Of a stretch of DNA of 64,000 nucleotides, positions 26,563-35,046 are shown piece after piece. Under the pieces are notes generated by a model, which was given only the letters and a program-made list of their open reading frames with translations, made no database searches and was not told the DNA's origin. This stretch comes from JABIKK01 sp964622835 (GTDB lineage: Archaea; Nanobdellota; Nanobdellia; SCGC-AAA011-G17; UBA489): contig CAZUSA010000001.1 of the NCBI GenBank assembly GCA_964622835.1, positions 62,001 to 126,000 on the forward strand, written 5' to 3'. How positions within the stretch are numbered: the stretch's first letter is position 1; each line of letters starts with the position of its first letter. The position numbers and the translations under genes were made by a program.

Positions 26563-26949
26563 CTATTCTTCTTTGGCACTAAACGTAGAAGCAATATCAA
26601 TGACGTATTTCCCATCATCTAACTTATACACCAAGGGCTCACCTTTAAACAAGTCAACTAAATCAATCTCAAATTTCCCTGGTTGATTCACCCGTATTGA
26701 TTCAAGATCTAAGACAACTGGATGATCTTTCGCTACTTCCTTTTTGGTCTTATCACCAATAAGTTCTAAAGCATCACGTTCTATTTGTTGTTTATCTTCT
26801 GTTGTTAAGTTCGCCGTAAAGGATTGAGATTCTTGTACGGATTGTTCTTTCATAAAGAAGAAAAATCGTCCACCACAATCACATCCTGCCAATATTTCAC
26901 GTGAACCATCAGCATACAACTTTGAACAACGAACACATTGGTGTGGCAT
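26563..26949 (-). CDS. oapC: DUF2072 zinc-ribbon protein (OapC family)
   Basis: 128 residues beginning with a zinc ribbon: CVRC at 5-8 and CDCGGRFFFF around 23-31. The last third (VNQPGKFEIDLVDLF...YKLDDGKYVIDI) is the conserved C-terminal block of the archaeal DUF2072 family, named OapC because it lies near replication origins in some euryarchaea. It directly abuts the DUF2073 gene (no gap) in the conserved order GTPase-DUF2073-DUF2072. Molecular role unknown. Confidence 0.8.
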   Translation of the reverse strand: MPHQCVRCSKLYADGSREILAGCDCGGRFFFFMKEQSVQESQSFTANLTTEDKQQIERDALELIGDKTKKEVAKDHPVVLDLESIRVNQPGKFEIDLVDLFKGEPLVYKLDDGKYVIDIASTFSAKEE

Positions 26950-27411
26950 CTATCGACGTCTCCGCACCGTGCGACGTTTCGGTGTTCGTTTTGTTGCAGC
27001 ACGCTTGACTCGTTTCTTTGGTGCAGCACGTTTCGTTGAACCAAATTGTGGTAACGTAAACAATTCTACTTTATTTGGATTACGTCGTATTTCTTTCACA
27101 ACACTTGATGGTCCAATAATCGTTATGCCATCCCTATGCCCAATTAATGCTTTTACCATTTCTTTCTTGAATTTATTAAAAAATTGCAAGTTCTTTTCTT
27201 CTGGATAGATAGTACAAATTTCCACACCAGTAAAACTTTTTTGAATCTGAGCCATCGTCTCAGCAATTAATAGGGTTTCTTCTTCGGGTAATAACCGTCC
27301 TTGCATTAATACAATCTTTTCTTGTTTAACAATACCGAGTAACTTATCAATGCGTTCGTTCGAAGCAAGATTTTCAATCTCACTGTAGGGGACAAATTCT
27401 AGAGTTAACAT
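26950..27411 (-). CDS. oapB: DUF2073 protein (OapB family)
   Basis: 153 residues. The core (about 1-120) has the features I associate with archaeal DUF2073: LTLEFVPYSEIE, KIVLMQGRLLPEEETLLIAETM and an IIGPSSVVKEI strand-turn. The last 30 residues are almost all Arg/Lys/Thr/Ala, a disordered nucleic-acid-binding-like tail. The leader of the gene has GAGGTGGTG ahead of the ATG. It lies between the Era-like GTPase and DUF2072, so the three probably act together. Confidence 0.8.
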   Translation of the reverse strand: MLTLEFVPYSEIENLASNERIDKLLGIVKQEKIVLMQGRLLPEEETLLIAETMAQIQKSFTGVEICTIYPEEKNLQFFNKFKKEMVKALIGHRDGITIIGPSSVVKEIRRNPNKVELFTLPQFGSTKRAAPKKRVKRAATKRTPKRRTVRRRR

Positions 27412-27432
27412 TTCACACCACCTCTTGTTTTA

Positions 27433-28197
27433 TTATATAAGTCTAAATAAAGACTCATAAAACTCCTCCATATTTTTTCCTTTATGCGCGCTCATGCCCA
27501 CAACATCGTATTGGGGAAAAGCGTTTTCGACTCTGCGAATGTTCGATTTACGCAAGTCGGTTTTGTTAGCAACAACTAACACAGGAATGTTTCGTGCTGC
27601 TAAGTTGCCAATGATCGTTACATTGACTTGCGAGTAGGGATTTTCTGTAGAGTCTAAGACAACTAAACAGACATCAACATCATCTAACCATTTAATGGCT
27701 TCAATAACACCTTTTGTTGCTTCTTTAGCTCTATCTTTTGCTTGTTTATTCTTCATTTTATAACTCATGAAGTCTTCATAATCAATCTTTGTGGCAATAC
27801 CCGGTGTATCAACAATGTTAAACGTCATTTCTTTATTGTCATATTTAATCGTAACTTGTTCTTTCACTTGGATAGCTCGTGTTTCATGAGGAATCTTCGA
27901 AACACTTCCCATACGTTCACCAATCCAGTCTTGACAGATTCTATTCGCTAACGTTGTTTTTCCAGCGTTGGGAGGACCATAAATACCTAATTTAATATCT
28001 TTTTTCTTGGCAAACATACTATTGATCATGCGTCGTAAGAAATTTCTCAAAAATTTAACCATTAACGGCTTAGCTTTCGACTTTGCTTTAGTTGCTTTTG
28101 GAGGTGCTGCTTGTGCTCTCTTTCGTGTAGCTCTCTTCTTTGCAGGAGCTCTCTTTTTTTTAGTTGTAGAACGTCGTGTTGTTTTTTTTGTTGCCAT
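27433..28197 (-). CDS. oapA: Era-like GTPase of the Oap module
   Basis: 254 residues. The first 45 are Lys/Arg/Ala-rich and likely disordered, binding nucleic acid or ribosome. The G domain follows: G1 GPPNAGKT near 77-84, G3 DTPG, G4 NKTD, G5-like GMSAHKG. Era/Obg-type fold, without a C-terminal KH domain. First gene of the module, TATA near 28247-28256. In euryarchaea this trio is annotated as origin-associated; ribosome or membrane roles are equally possible. Confidence 0.8.
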   Translation of the reverse strand: MATKKTTRRSTTKKKRAPAKKRATRKRAQAAPPKATKAKSKAKPLMVKFLRNFLRRMINSMFAKKKDIKLGIYGPPNAGKTTLANRICQDWIGERMGSVSKIPHETRAIQVKEQVTIKYDNKEMTFNIVDTPGIATKIDYEDFMSYKMKNKQAKDRAKEATKGVIEAIKWLDDVDVCLVVLDSTENPYSQVNVTIIGNLAARNIPVLVVANKTDLRKSNIRRVENAFPQYDVVGMSAHKGKNMEEFYESLFRLI

Positions 28198-28282
28198 AAA
28201 TACTCACTCTTTTGCCCTTCTTAAGCATAGTAACGCTCACGAGGATGCTTTTAAGCATTGCTGTGATAGATACTGCACGTGG

Positions 28283-28717
28283 CTAAATATCTAAAATAAC
28301 ACGTGCTGTAAACGTTTGTTCTTTTTCTGTTAATGAAAAATGATGTAACGTTACTGCTTTAACGTCTGATCGAAGGTCTTGTTTTTTTGGATCAATAGTG
28401 GTTCCTTTGCAGGTTGCTTCCAACGTGAAAGCACCATCCTTTTCTGTGATAGTCACTGCTACATTGGCAAACAAGAATTGATCCACGTCTTTACGATAGA
28501 TAATATCCTCAAGAAATTCATACAACAATCGTTCTCTATCTGTATGCGTTACCGTTATCGTTACTGTTTTTTCTGTAGTAAGAGTCTTGAAATCCACCAT
28601 GGTTTCCATTGTTGCCATAGCTGCTGCAATGAACACATCGTTTACTGTATCACCTGTTGCTTCAAAGGCAACATCTGCAATAGCTACATCTTCAAGAAAT
28701 GTGTACTTCCCTGTCAT
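28283..28717 (-). CDS. Archease
   Basis: 144 residues of the archease fold: FLEDVAIADVAFEATG at the N-terminus (family FxEHTADxxxxAxG), TDRERLLYEFLEDIIY in the middle, and VKAVTLHHFSLTE...FTARVILDI at the end. Archease activates the RNA ligase RtcB, promoting its guanylation. Here the family His-Thr before Ala-Asp is replaced (DVAIAD), though the metal-binding Asp is kept. Its start overlaps the rtcB stop by 4 nt, so the two are translationally coupled, matching the known partnership. Confidence 0.9.
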   Translation of the reverse strand: MTGKYTFLEDVAIADVAFEATGDTVNDVFIAAAMATMETMVDFKTLTTEKTVTITVTHTDRERLLYEFLEDIIYRKDVDQFLFANVAVTITEKDGAFTLEATCKGTTIDPKKQDLRSDVKAVTLHHFSLTEKEQTFTARVILDI

Positions 28718-31677
28718 CCTTTCACGTTCCCTATAGGTTTTAATTGAACGACTTTTCTTGTAATACCAGCATGATCTAAGACATCAACAACGTTGTCAAT
28801 ATCTTTGTACGCTTTTCCTGCTTCTTCTGCAAGTCCTTGCATACTAATAGAACGTACATAAATACCTTTTTTGGCCATGCGTTCTTGAAGTTCTTTTCCT
28901 GTAAATTCTTTTTTTGCTTGTGTTCTACTCATTGTTCGTCCAGATCCATGTGCAGTACTACCAAAGGTTGTATCCATTGCTTTTTGTGTGCCAACAAGTA
29001 AGTATGATCCTGTTTCCATGCTGCCACCTAAGATAACGGGTTGTCCTACTGGTCTATATTCTGGTGCAAGATCTTTTTGTTTTGGTCCAAAGGCACGTGT
29101 TGCTCCTTTCCTATGAACAATAAGATCTTTTTGTTTTCCATCTATTTTGTGTGATTCTACTTTTGCTATATTATGAGCAACATCATAGACTAAGTTCATC
29201 TGTAATTGATCAGGTGTTTGTTTGAAGATGTGTTTGAACGCTTCTCTAATACGATGGGTAATCATTTGTCTATTGGCAAAGGCCATATTTGCTGCACAGG
29301 CCATTGCTTTGAAGTAGGCTTGCCCTTCATCGCTACTAAAGGGTGCACAGGCAAGTTCCCTATCAGGTACTGTAATATTGTATTTTGGCATGGCATCGAC
29401 GAATGTTTTCAAGTAATCTGTTGCAACTTGATGACCAAAGCCTCGTGATCCACAATGGACCATGATAACTATTTGATCTTTATCGGTAATACCAAATCGT
29501 TTAGCTGTGTCTTCATCACAAATATCTGCTGCACGTTGTATTTCTAAGTAATGATTACCAGATCCTAATGTTCCTAATTGATTCATACCACGTTTTCTAG
29601 CCTTGTCTGAAATGCATGATGCATCTGCTTGTTCAATCTTACCACTACTTTCTGTGCGCCACACATCTTGTTGCCAACCATATCCATTGTCCACACACCA
29701 TTGTGTTCCATTTTCTACGATATCTGTAAATTGTTGGTTGTTTAATTGTAAAAATCCTTTACATCCTACACCTGCAGGTACCGTTCCAAATAAGTAATCA
29801 ACAAGTTTTTTTAATTTTGGTTGTACTTCTTTGTATGATAAGTTCGTTGTAATAAGTCGCATACCACAATTATGGGAAACAATAGAATTCGCAATAAAAT
29901 TATGATTATCATCATTCATAGTAAAATCGTAAACAAAATCAGGATGAAGAACTTCTTCAATAGAAATAATGGTATCACGGACAAATTCAGAGTGAGGTAT
30001 TTGTGCTTGTGAAAAAAATTCCTGAAAAGAAGGGAATGATGAGGAAACCCTTCGGGATGTTGTTTCTTGATAAAGTGCTCCTTTGACCATTGCTTGACTA
30101 AGACCTTCTTGCATAGCAAAATTACCTATCTCCGAGAAGGTTGTTCCTTCTTCGCGCATAGATTTTCCAGCGGCAACAAAGAGAGCGGCATGATTAAGAA
30201 ATTGTTTTTTATGTTTAAGATAAGCAAGAGCAACCATTGAAAGTTCTTTACGTTCACGACAATATTCAAAACCAATAGTGCCCCACAATGTAATAAGATT
30301 CTCTAATGTAGATGACAATCGTAAAGAATGTTTTATTGTTGTTTCTCCCTTAACATTAATAACACCTTCTTGTTTGTAAATATTATTCACTTTAATATTA
30401 AAATGTTTAAGAAGTTGAGCAATATCCAGAAGAAATTTTTTATTTTCTTTTTCCAAAGAAATAATTTTATTTTGACTAAAGGATGGTTCTATAAATGCAA
30501 AAGTTTCTCCTTTTCTTTGAGCAGGTTTAGACATTTCAGCACCAAACAACCCTGCCAAATAAAGTCGTTGTATCCAACGTGGTGATGTTTTGATCCATGA
30601 AGGGAGGGTTGTTGTTGTTCTTGATTTATTGCCTTCAGGCATACCTAAAGCTTTAAGCAAAACAACAAGAGATTGAGAGTTAATATACAATTGAGAAGAT
30701 GTACCACTTATTTTCCTTATAGATCCCTCAGTAGTTTGTACAACACTTGTATACGGTTTCGTAGAAATATATTTTTGGTGGTAACCCATGAGAGCAAGGT
30801 CTTTTTGTATTTCTTTGAGGTCATCTACAGCCCCAATAGCCCGCATAGACCAAACATCTTGTTTTCTTCGTTTATTATGATATTTTCCAAGCCAACCATC
30901 ACCTGTAAGGAAACCAAGAAGTTTAGTAAGAATAGGAAAGTGCGGTGAGTTTTCACGTAGTGGTAAGAGATTTTTATCTCGAAGTGTTTGTATGAGTTTT
31001 GGACGATCACCAACAATTGTTTTGATTGTTTCTTCATCAACAATAATACGTGAAGAAGGTTTTTCATATTCCACCCCCGAAAAAGGATGAATAACAACAG
31101 CATCGCCTTCTTTTAATTTTCCTGCACAAACCATATCTTCACCAGTATACAAAGGATGATCTTCTGTTAGTGTCAATGTTTCTCCACACGCAGTAGTTAT
31201 TTGAAACACTTTTGTTGTAGGAATTTTTTTCATAAAAAGGAGTGCCTGTGAAGAATGTTTCTTATTATCTTTAAGATTCATTAAAGAAATAAAATCTTGA
31301 GAAAAATTTCTATCAAAATCTTTTATTTTTTTATAACAGCCATGATGAAGAAGTATTTTTGTGTCACCTGAAACACAGTTAATATCAAAGCCAATGCCAC
31401 CAGGACTAATAACACCTTCATTTACATCAAAGGCAGCAACACCGCCAATGGGAAATCCATATCCCCAATGACCGTCGGGCATGCACAATGCGTGTTTTTG
31501 AATACCAGGTAAGCACGCAACATTGGTTATTTGGTCGAAGACACCTGCGTCAAAGTTTTGTAGTAATGTTTCATTAGCAATCATACGTGCAGGAACTTGC
31601 ATTCCTTTCTTGTATGTTGTAGGGATTTCCCATGTAAAATCATCTATTTTTTTAATGGATTCAGGTACGTTAGACAT
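28714..31677 (-). CDS. rtcB: RNA-splicing ligase RtcB with an in-frame intein
   Basis: 987-residue precursor: RtcB residues 1-100 and 604-987 (484 residues after splicing, the normal size) around a 503-residue intein. RtcB joins 2',3'-cyclic phosphate and 5'-OH RNA ends, as in tRNA exon ligation, with Mn and GTP. The intein sits exactly before the metal-binding Cys in GFDIN-CGMR. Other motifs: MPDGHWGYGFPIGG, GSGNHYLEIQ, HCGSRGFGHQ, and HGSGRTMSR with the guanylated His. TATA TTTTATATAG (minus, 31698-31708) gives a leaderless ATG. Without splicing the active site is split, so splicing is required for activity. Confidence 0.95.
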   Translation of the reverse strand: MSNVPESIKKIDDFTWEIPTTYKKGMQVPARMIANETLLQNFDAGVFDQITNVACLPGIQKHALCMPDGHWGYGFPIGGVAAFDVNEGVISPGGIGFDINCVSGDTKILLHHGCYKKIKDFDRNFSQDFISLMNLKDNKKHSSQALLFMKKIPTTKVFQITTACGETLTLTEDHPLYTGEDMVCAGKLKEGDAVVIHPFSGVEYEKPSSRIIVDEETIKTIVGDRPKLIQTLRDKNLLPLRENSPHFPILTKLLGFLTGDGWLGKYHNKRRKQDVWSMRAIGAVDDLKEIQKDLALMGYHQKYISTKPYTSVVQTTEGSIRKISGTSSQLYINSQSLVVLLKALGMPEGNKSRTTTTLPSWIKTSPRWIQRLYLAGLFGAEMSKPAQRKGETFAFIEPSFSQNKIISLEKENKKFLLDIAQLLKHFNIKVNNIYKQEGVINVKGETTIKHSLRLSSTLENLITLWGTIGFEYCRERKELSMVALAYLKHKKQFLNHAALFVAAGKSMREEGTTFSEIGNFAMQEGLSQAMVKGALYQETTSRRVSSSFPSFQEFFSQAQIPHSEFVRDTIISIEEVLHPDFVYDFTMNDDNHNFIANSIVSHNCGMRLITTNLSYKEVQPKLKKLVDYLFGTVPAGVGCKGFLQLNNQQFTDIVENGTQWCVDNGYGWQQDVWRTESSGKIEQADASCISDKARKRGMNQLGTLGSGNHYLEIQRAADICDEDTAKRFGITDKDQIVIMVHCGSRGFGHQVATDYLKTFVDAMPKYNITVPDRELACAPFSSDEGQAYFKAMACAANMAFANRQMITHRIREAFKHIFKQTPDQLQMNLVYDVAHNIAKVESHKIDGKQKDLIVHRKGATRAFGPKQKDLAPEYRPVGQPVILGGSMETGSYLLVGTQKAMDTTFGSTAHGSGRTMSRTQAKKEFTGKELQERMAKKGIYVRSISMQGLAEEAGKAYKDIDNVVDVLDHAGITRKVVQLKPIGNVKG
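29869..31377 (-). mobile_element. Intein with LAGLIDADG homing endonuclease in rtcB
   Basis: Precursor residues 101-603. It starts with Cys (CVSGDTKILL, block A), has block B at LTLTEDHPLYTG (about 168-179), two LAGLIDADG helices (LLGFLTGDG at 253-261; LYLAGLFGAEMS at 372-383), and ends FIANSIVSHN before the extein Cys. Penultimate His and terminal Asn are present, so it looks splicing-competent class 1. The acidic residues of both LAGLIDADG motifs (Asp, Glu) are kept, so the endonuclease may be active. A-runs and AAG/AAA-rich codons give it a slightly different texture from the exteins. Confidence 0.92.
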
Positions 31678-31737
31678 GGTATTTAGAACAAAATAAGTCT
31701 ATATAAAACAAAGGGGTACAAAGAAAAGTAATTCTCC

Positions 31738-32325
31738 TTATGCGGAGAATCTGTTGCTTATTTCGTCCCAATTGATAAGGTGCATGAAGTTGTCTACCCA
31801 TTCTGCACGTTTATTTTGGTATTTCAAGTAGTATGCGTGTTCCCAGACGTCACACAAGACTAAGATGGTTGATTCGGGTAATGCAAGTTTTTGGTGGTTT
31901 TCTACAGTTACTATGTGTAAACTTCCATCTGCTACTTGTACTAATGATCCCCATCCTGATCCTTCAATAGCCGTAGTCGCAGCTTTGAATTGTTTAACAA
32001 AGGCGTCAAAGCTTCCGAAGTTTTTTTCTATGCCTGCAAGTAATGCACCTGTTGGTTTGTTATCGTCTTGTCCAGCACGCATGTTTTCCCAAAAGATTGT
32101 ATGTAAGATATGGCCTGCACCATGGAAAGCTAATTCTCGTTCCCAGTGTTTTACTAAAGAAAAATCTCCAGCTTTACGTGCTTCTGAAAGTTTTTCAATA
32201 GCGTTGTTTAATCCTTTAACATATCCTGCATGATGTTTGTCATGGTGTAATGCAACCGTTTCTTTATCGTAGTACGGTTCTAACGCATCAACAGCATAGG
32301 GTAATTCAGGTAATGTATATGCCAT
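31738..32325 (-). CDS. sodA: Superoxide dismutase (Fe/Mn family)
   Basis: 195 residues, typical size. Metal ligands: His27 in LHHDKHHAGY, the His in ILHTIFWENM, and Asp/His in DVWEHAYYLKY. GSGWGSLV and the WDEISNRF C-terminus are family-typical. It converts superoxide to hydrogen peroxide and oxygen in the cytosol. Its ATG overlaps the peroxiredoxin stop by one base (TAATG), so the two are cotranslated: SOD makes the peroxide that the peroxiredoxin removes. Fe versus Mn is not resolved. Confidence 0.95.
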   Translation of the reverse strand: MAYTLPELPYAVDALEPYYDKETVALHHDKHHAGYVKGLNNAIEKLSEARKAGDFSLVKHWERELAFHGAGHILHTIFWENMRAGQDDNKPTGALLAGIEKNFGSFDAFVKQFKAATTAIEGSGWGSLVQVADGSLHIVTVENHQKLALPESTILVLCDVWEHAYYLKYQNKRAEWVDNFMHLINWDEISNRFSA

Positions 32326-32906
32326 TATATTTTACCTACTAAGCCCATACCAGGTTTTAATGTTTCATTACCAGGTTCCCAATTAACAGGACAGACTTGA
32401 TCGCCATGTTCTTCAACAAACTGTGCTGCTTTTATTTTACGTAATAATTCTTTTGTATTACGTCCAATAGAATTGTCATGCATTTCGTATGCTTTTAAGA
32501 TTCCTTCTGGATCAATAATAAAAGTTCCACGTAATGATAATCCTTCGTCATGAATGTATGTTCCGTATGCGTGACATACTTTTCCTGTTGGATCAGCTAA
32601 CATTGGGAATTGTATTTTCTTTATTGTTTCTGAATTGTCATGCCATGCTTTGTGCACGAACGGTGTATCTGTACTGACACTAATAACTTCGCAATTAAGA
32701 TCTTTAAATGCTTGATAGTTATCAGCTAAGTCACCAAGTTCTGTTGGGCAGACAAAGGTGAAGTCTGCTGGGTAAAAGAAGAGAACAACCCATTTGCCTT
32801 TGTAGTCGCTTAGGTTGATTTTCTTAACATCATTTTGAATGAGTGCTTCAGCAGTAAAACTAGGTGCGAGTGCACCAATTTCCAAGTGTTGTTGGTCATC
32901 TGTCAT
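32325..32906 (-). CDS. 2-Cys peroxiredoxin (AhpC/Prx1 type)
   Basis: 193 residues. Peroxidatic Cys53 in DFTFVCPTE and resolving Cys172 in DQVCPVNW, with the GMGLVGKI tail resembling the flexible C-terminus of typical 2-Cys peroxiredoxins. It reduces H2O2 and alkyl peroxides. The thioredoxin reductase at 53191 may supply electrons through a thioredoxin. The start is fixed by GGAGG (minus, 32915-32919) ahead of ATG 32906 rather than the longer frame to 32942. BRE-TATA at 32973-32990. First gene of the prx-sod pair. Confidence 0.93.
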   Translation of the reverse strand: MTDDQQHLEIGALAPSFTAEALIQNDVKKINLSDYKGKWVVLFFYPADFTFVCPTELGDLADNYQAFKDLNCEVISVSTDTPFVHKAWHDNSETIKKIQFPMLADPTGKVCHAYGTYIHDEGLSLRGTFIIDPEGILKAYEMHDNSIGRNTKELLRKIKAAQFVEEHGDQVCPVNWEPGNETLKPGMGLVGKI

Positions 32907-32972
32907 AGTATGTTCCTCCAAGAAGAGATGAGGCATATTCACCCCAAAAGTGTATCTTCCATGTTGAATGAG

Positions 32973-32990
32973 GAGTATATTAACATTTCG
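32973..32990 (-). promoter_or_regulatory. BRE-TATA promoter of the peroxiredoxin-SOD operon
   Basis: The minus strand reads CGAAATGTTAATATACTC, with a CGAAA B-recognition half and a TTAATATA box. The predicted transcript start near 32953 leaves a leader of about 45 nt containing GGAGG. Both features suggest strong expression of the oxidative-stress pair. Confidence 0.55.
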
Positions 32991-33015
32991 TTGATAAAAG
33001 CCATACGTCTAAAGT

Positions 33016-33024
33016 CTTTTAAAC
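33016..33024 (+). promoter_or_regulatory. TATA box of the candidate ncRNA at 33046
   Basis: CTTTTAAAC on the plus strand, centred about 26 nt ahead of the first base of the outer stem of the structured element. No protein-coding frame follows on this strand, so the box fits a small RNA gene. Confidence 0.45.
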
Positions 33025-33045
33025 GCCTATAGAAAGATATTCTCT

Positions 33046-33116
33046 GTCCAGTTGTGTGACCCTTGCGAGAAGCCTTCGGGCGTCGAAGAACAAGGGAGTT
33101 AGCTGGACGTTTTTTT
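33046..33116 (+). ncRNA. Candidate structured small RNA, unknown class
   Basis: Between divergent prx and convergent DUF2238 genes. Nested pairing: outer stem GTCCAGTT (33046-33053) with AGCTGGAC (33101-33108), 8 bp with one G-U; inner stem CCCTTG (33060-33065) with CAAGGG (33091-33096); and an apical hairpin, either GCC-TTCG-GGC or CTTCG-GGCGT-CGAAG. A run of seven T follows from 33110. A TATA box sits 26 nt upstream. It is not a tRNA (no anticodon or T-arm), and I do not recognise it as SRP RNA, RNase P, or a common riboswitch. On the minus strand it could instead be a 3'-end structure of the DUF2238 operon, but no T-run follows there. Confidence 0.55.
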
Positions 33117-33713
33117 CATAACAAAGTGTGCATACAATATTCCACACAATCCACCAAAGAAGTTGTAGATGAAATCAAACATGGTATTGAACCATTCACT
33201 GTTGATAAATTCTGTATTGATATCTCCTAATCCATGGCCAAAGACACCAAGGCCATCACCAACAACAAAGTATCCATAGAATTCCATGAATTCAACAAAG
33301 ACGCCAAACCCTAAGATGGATAATAAAATTAAACAATATAATGTCCATCGTTCTGCTGTTGTTTTTTGTTTGAAATAGTTACCAAGTTTAAAATAATTGT
33401 ACACAAAGATTGCTGCGACGAATTCCCCAACGAAATGTGTTACATGATCCCATTGTAATCCAACAGGTGAGATATTATAGAATCCAAAGACGCCCGCATT
33501 ATGTAATGCAAAAGCAAATGTTAATGCCATGTAAATACGGGGTGTTAATCGTAACGAGTTATACCACCAAAAAAGCAAGCTCATGATAACAATTAACATA
33601 ATACTATCTGAAATATAATCATGAACGTCAACGAGATATGCAGTGCCAATAAATGCTAAGAATATTGCAAGGGTTGTTATGTAAGCCCACCAGGGACGTT
33701 GTTGTGTTTTCAT
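33099..33713 (-). CDS. DUF2238 (YjdF-like) integral membrane protein
   Basis: 204 residues with about six membrane segments and the family's charged intramembrane motifs: a conserved His in FALHNAGVFGFY, WDHVTHFVGEF, FVEFMEFYGYF and NTMFDFIYNFFGG. These match DUF2238 membrane proteins of unknown function. Its ATG is one base after the stop of the E2 gene, so it is the last gene of the PDH operon, an unusual partner. Its stop lies inside the structured element at 33046-33116. Confidence 0.8.
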   Translation of the reverse strand: MKTQQRPWWAYITTLAIFLAFIGTAYLVDVHDYISDSIMLIVIMSLLFWWYNSLRLTPRIYMALTFAFALHNAGVFGFYNISPVGLQWDHVTHFVGEFVAAIFVYNYFKLGNYFKQKTTAERWTLYCLILLSILGFGVFVEFMEFYGYFVVGDGLGVFGHGLGDINTEFINSEWFNTMFDFIYNFFGGLCGILYAHFVMKKTSS

Positions 33714-33714
33714 G

Positions 33715-35046
33715 TTACATATCGACGAGCAATAAGTCGGGATCTTCGAGATAGCTAATAACTTTGTTCATAAATCTTGCGGCTTCTGCTCCATCAAGGA
33801 TTCTATGGTCAAAGGATAACGTCAAGTACATGACTTTTCTCATGCTGGCTTTGCCTTTGTCATCAACGATAGCTTCATCTTTCATGCGCCCAATACCTAA
33901 GATAGCGGCTTCTGGATAGTTAATGATGGGTGTTCCATACATGCCACCAATACTTCCATAGTTTGTAACGGTAAAGGTCCCACCTTTCAAATCTCCTAAG
34001 TTAATAGAACGTTTTTGTGCGTTTGTTGCAAGGTCTACTATTTCTTTTGCAAGATCTAAAATGCTTTTGTGATCTGCTCCTTTAATGACAGGTACCATGA
34101 GTCCATCTGGTGTGTCAACAGCAACACCAATGTTGTAATATTTTTTTAAGACTATTTCATCTCCTAACTCTGAAGTTTCTAGTGAAGCATTAAGTGATGG
34201 GTGATCTTGTAATGCTGCGATTAATGCTTTGATAATAAATGGTAAGTAGGTTAATTTTATTCCTTTTTTTTCTGCATGTAGTTTTTCTGCTTGCCGTATG
34301 GCAACAAGTTTAGTCATGTCAACTTTATCTATATGTGAAACATGTGGTATGGTTGTTGCACTGATGACCATATTTTTTGCAATGGCTTTACGTACTCCTT
34401 TCAATGGTACGCGACTAACATATCCATACATGTCATATTTTCGCACATGTTTGACTTCTTTTGCAATAGGTGATGTTCCTTTTCCTTGCACACTTCTAAC
34501 ATCACTATCAGTTACTTGACCGTGTGCACCGGTTGCTTTTGTTGTTGCTAAATCTATGCCTAATTCTTTTGCTAATTTTTTTACACCAGGCATGGCTAAT
34601 GCTTTACCGACAGCTGCATCTGCTTGTTTCACAGCTGTTTCTACTTTAGGTTTTATTGGTATTAATGTCTTGCGTGCTTCTTGAACAGGTGTTTCAATAA
34701 CAGTATCAGCATCTTCTAATTCCCCTACAACGCCTACAGAGCCTTTTTTCTTCGTAGTTTCTTTTGTGGGTGTTACTTTTTCTTCAAGGTTTTCTTGTGG
34801 TTTTTCCCCTTTTTCTCCTATGACCACAAAGACATCACCAACATGAATAGTTGTTCCTTGTTGTGCACGTAATTCTAAGATTGTTCCTCCAACGGGCGAA
34901 GGTATTTGTACAACGGCTTTATCAGTTTCAACATCTGCTAGTACTTGATCTTCTTTAACAACATCACCAACCTTTACTTTCCATTCGACAAGTTCTCCTT
35001 CAGTAATTCCTTCGCCAACGTCTGGAAATTTAAAGTTGTATGCCAT
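33715..35046 (-). CDS. pdhC: Dihydrolipoamide acetyltransferase (E2) of pyruvate dehydrogenase
   Basis: 443 residues: lipoyl domain 1-77 with lipoyl-lysine 43 in VETDKAVV, a Lys/Thr/Glu-rich linker, a peripheral subunit-binding domain (about 150-190, PGVKKLAKELGIDL), and a catalytic core (about 220-443) ending with HRILDGAEAARFMN, which holds the active His and Asp. E2 transfers the acetyl group from lipoamide to CoA. The branched-chain 2-oxoacid version is a possible alternative. It directly follows E1 beta (no gap). Confidence 0.92.
   Translation of the reverse strand: MAYNFKFPDVGEGITEGELVEWKVKVGDVVKEDQVLADVETDKAVVQIPSPVGGTILELRAQQGTTIHVGDVFVVIGEKGEKPQENLEEKVTPTKETTKKKGSVGVVGELEDADTVIETPVQEARKTLIPIKPKVETAVKQADAAVGKALAMPGVKKLAKELGIDLATTKATGAHGQVTDSDVRSVQGKGTSPIAKEVKHVRKYDMYGYVSRVPLKGVRKAIAKNMVISATTIPHVSHIDKVDMTKLVAIRQAEKLHAEKKGIKLTYLPFIIKALIAALQDHPSLNASLETSELGDEIVLKKYYNIGVAVDTPDGLMVPVIKGADHKSILDLAKEIVDLATNAQKRSINLGDLKGGTFTVTNYGSIGGMYGTPIINYPEAAILGIGRMKDEAIVDDKGKASMRKVMYLTLSFDHRILDGAEAARFMNKVISYLEDPDLLLVDM

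Noticed and set aside
33046..33116. A tRNA or fluoride riboswitch in the structured element
   Set aside because: No anticodon or T-loop, no CCA-type acceptor, and the conserved riboswitch bases are missing; no gene follows on that strand.
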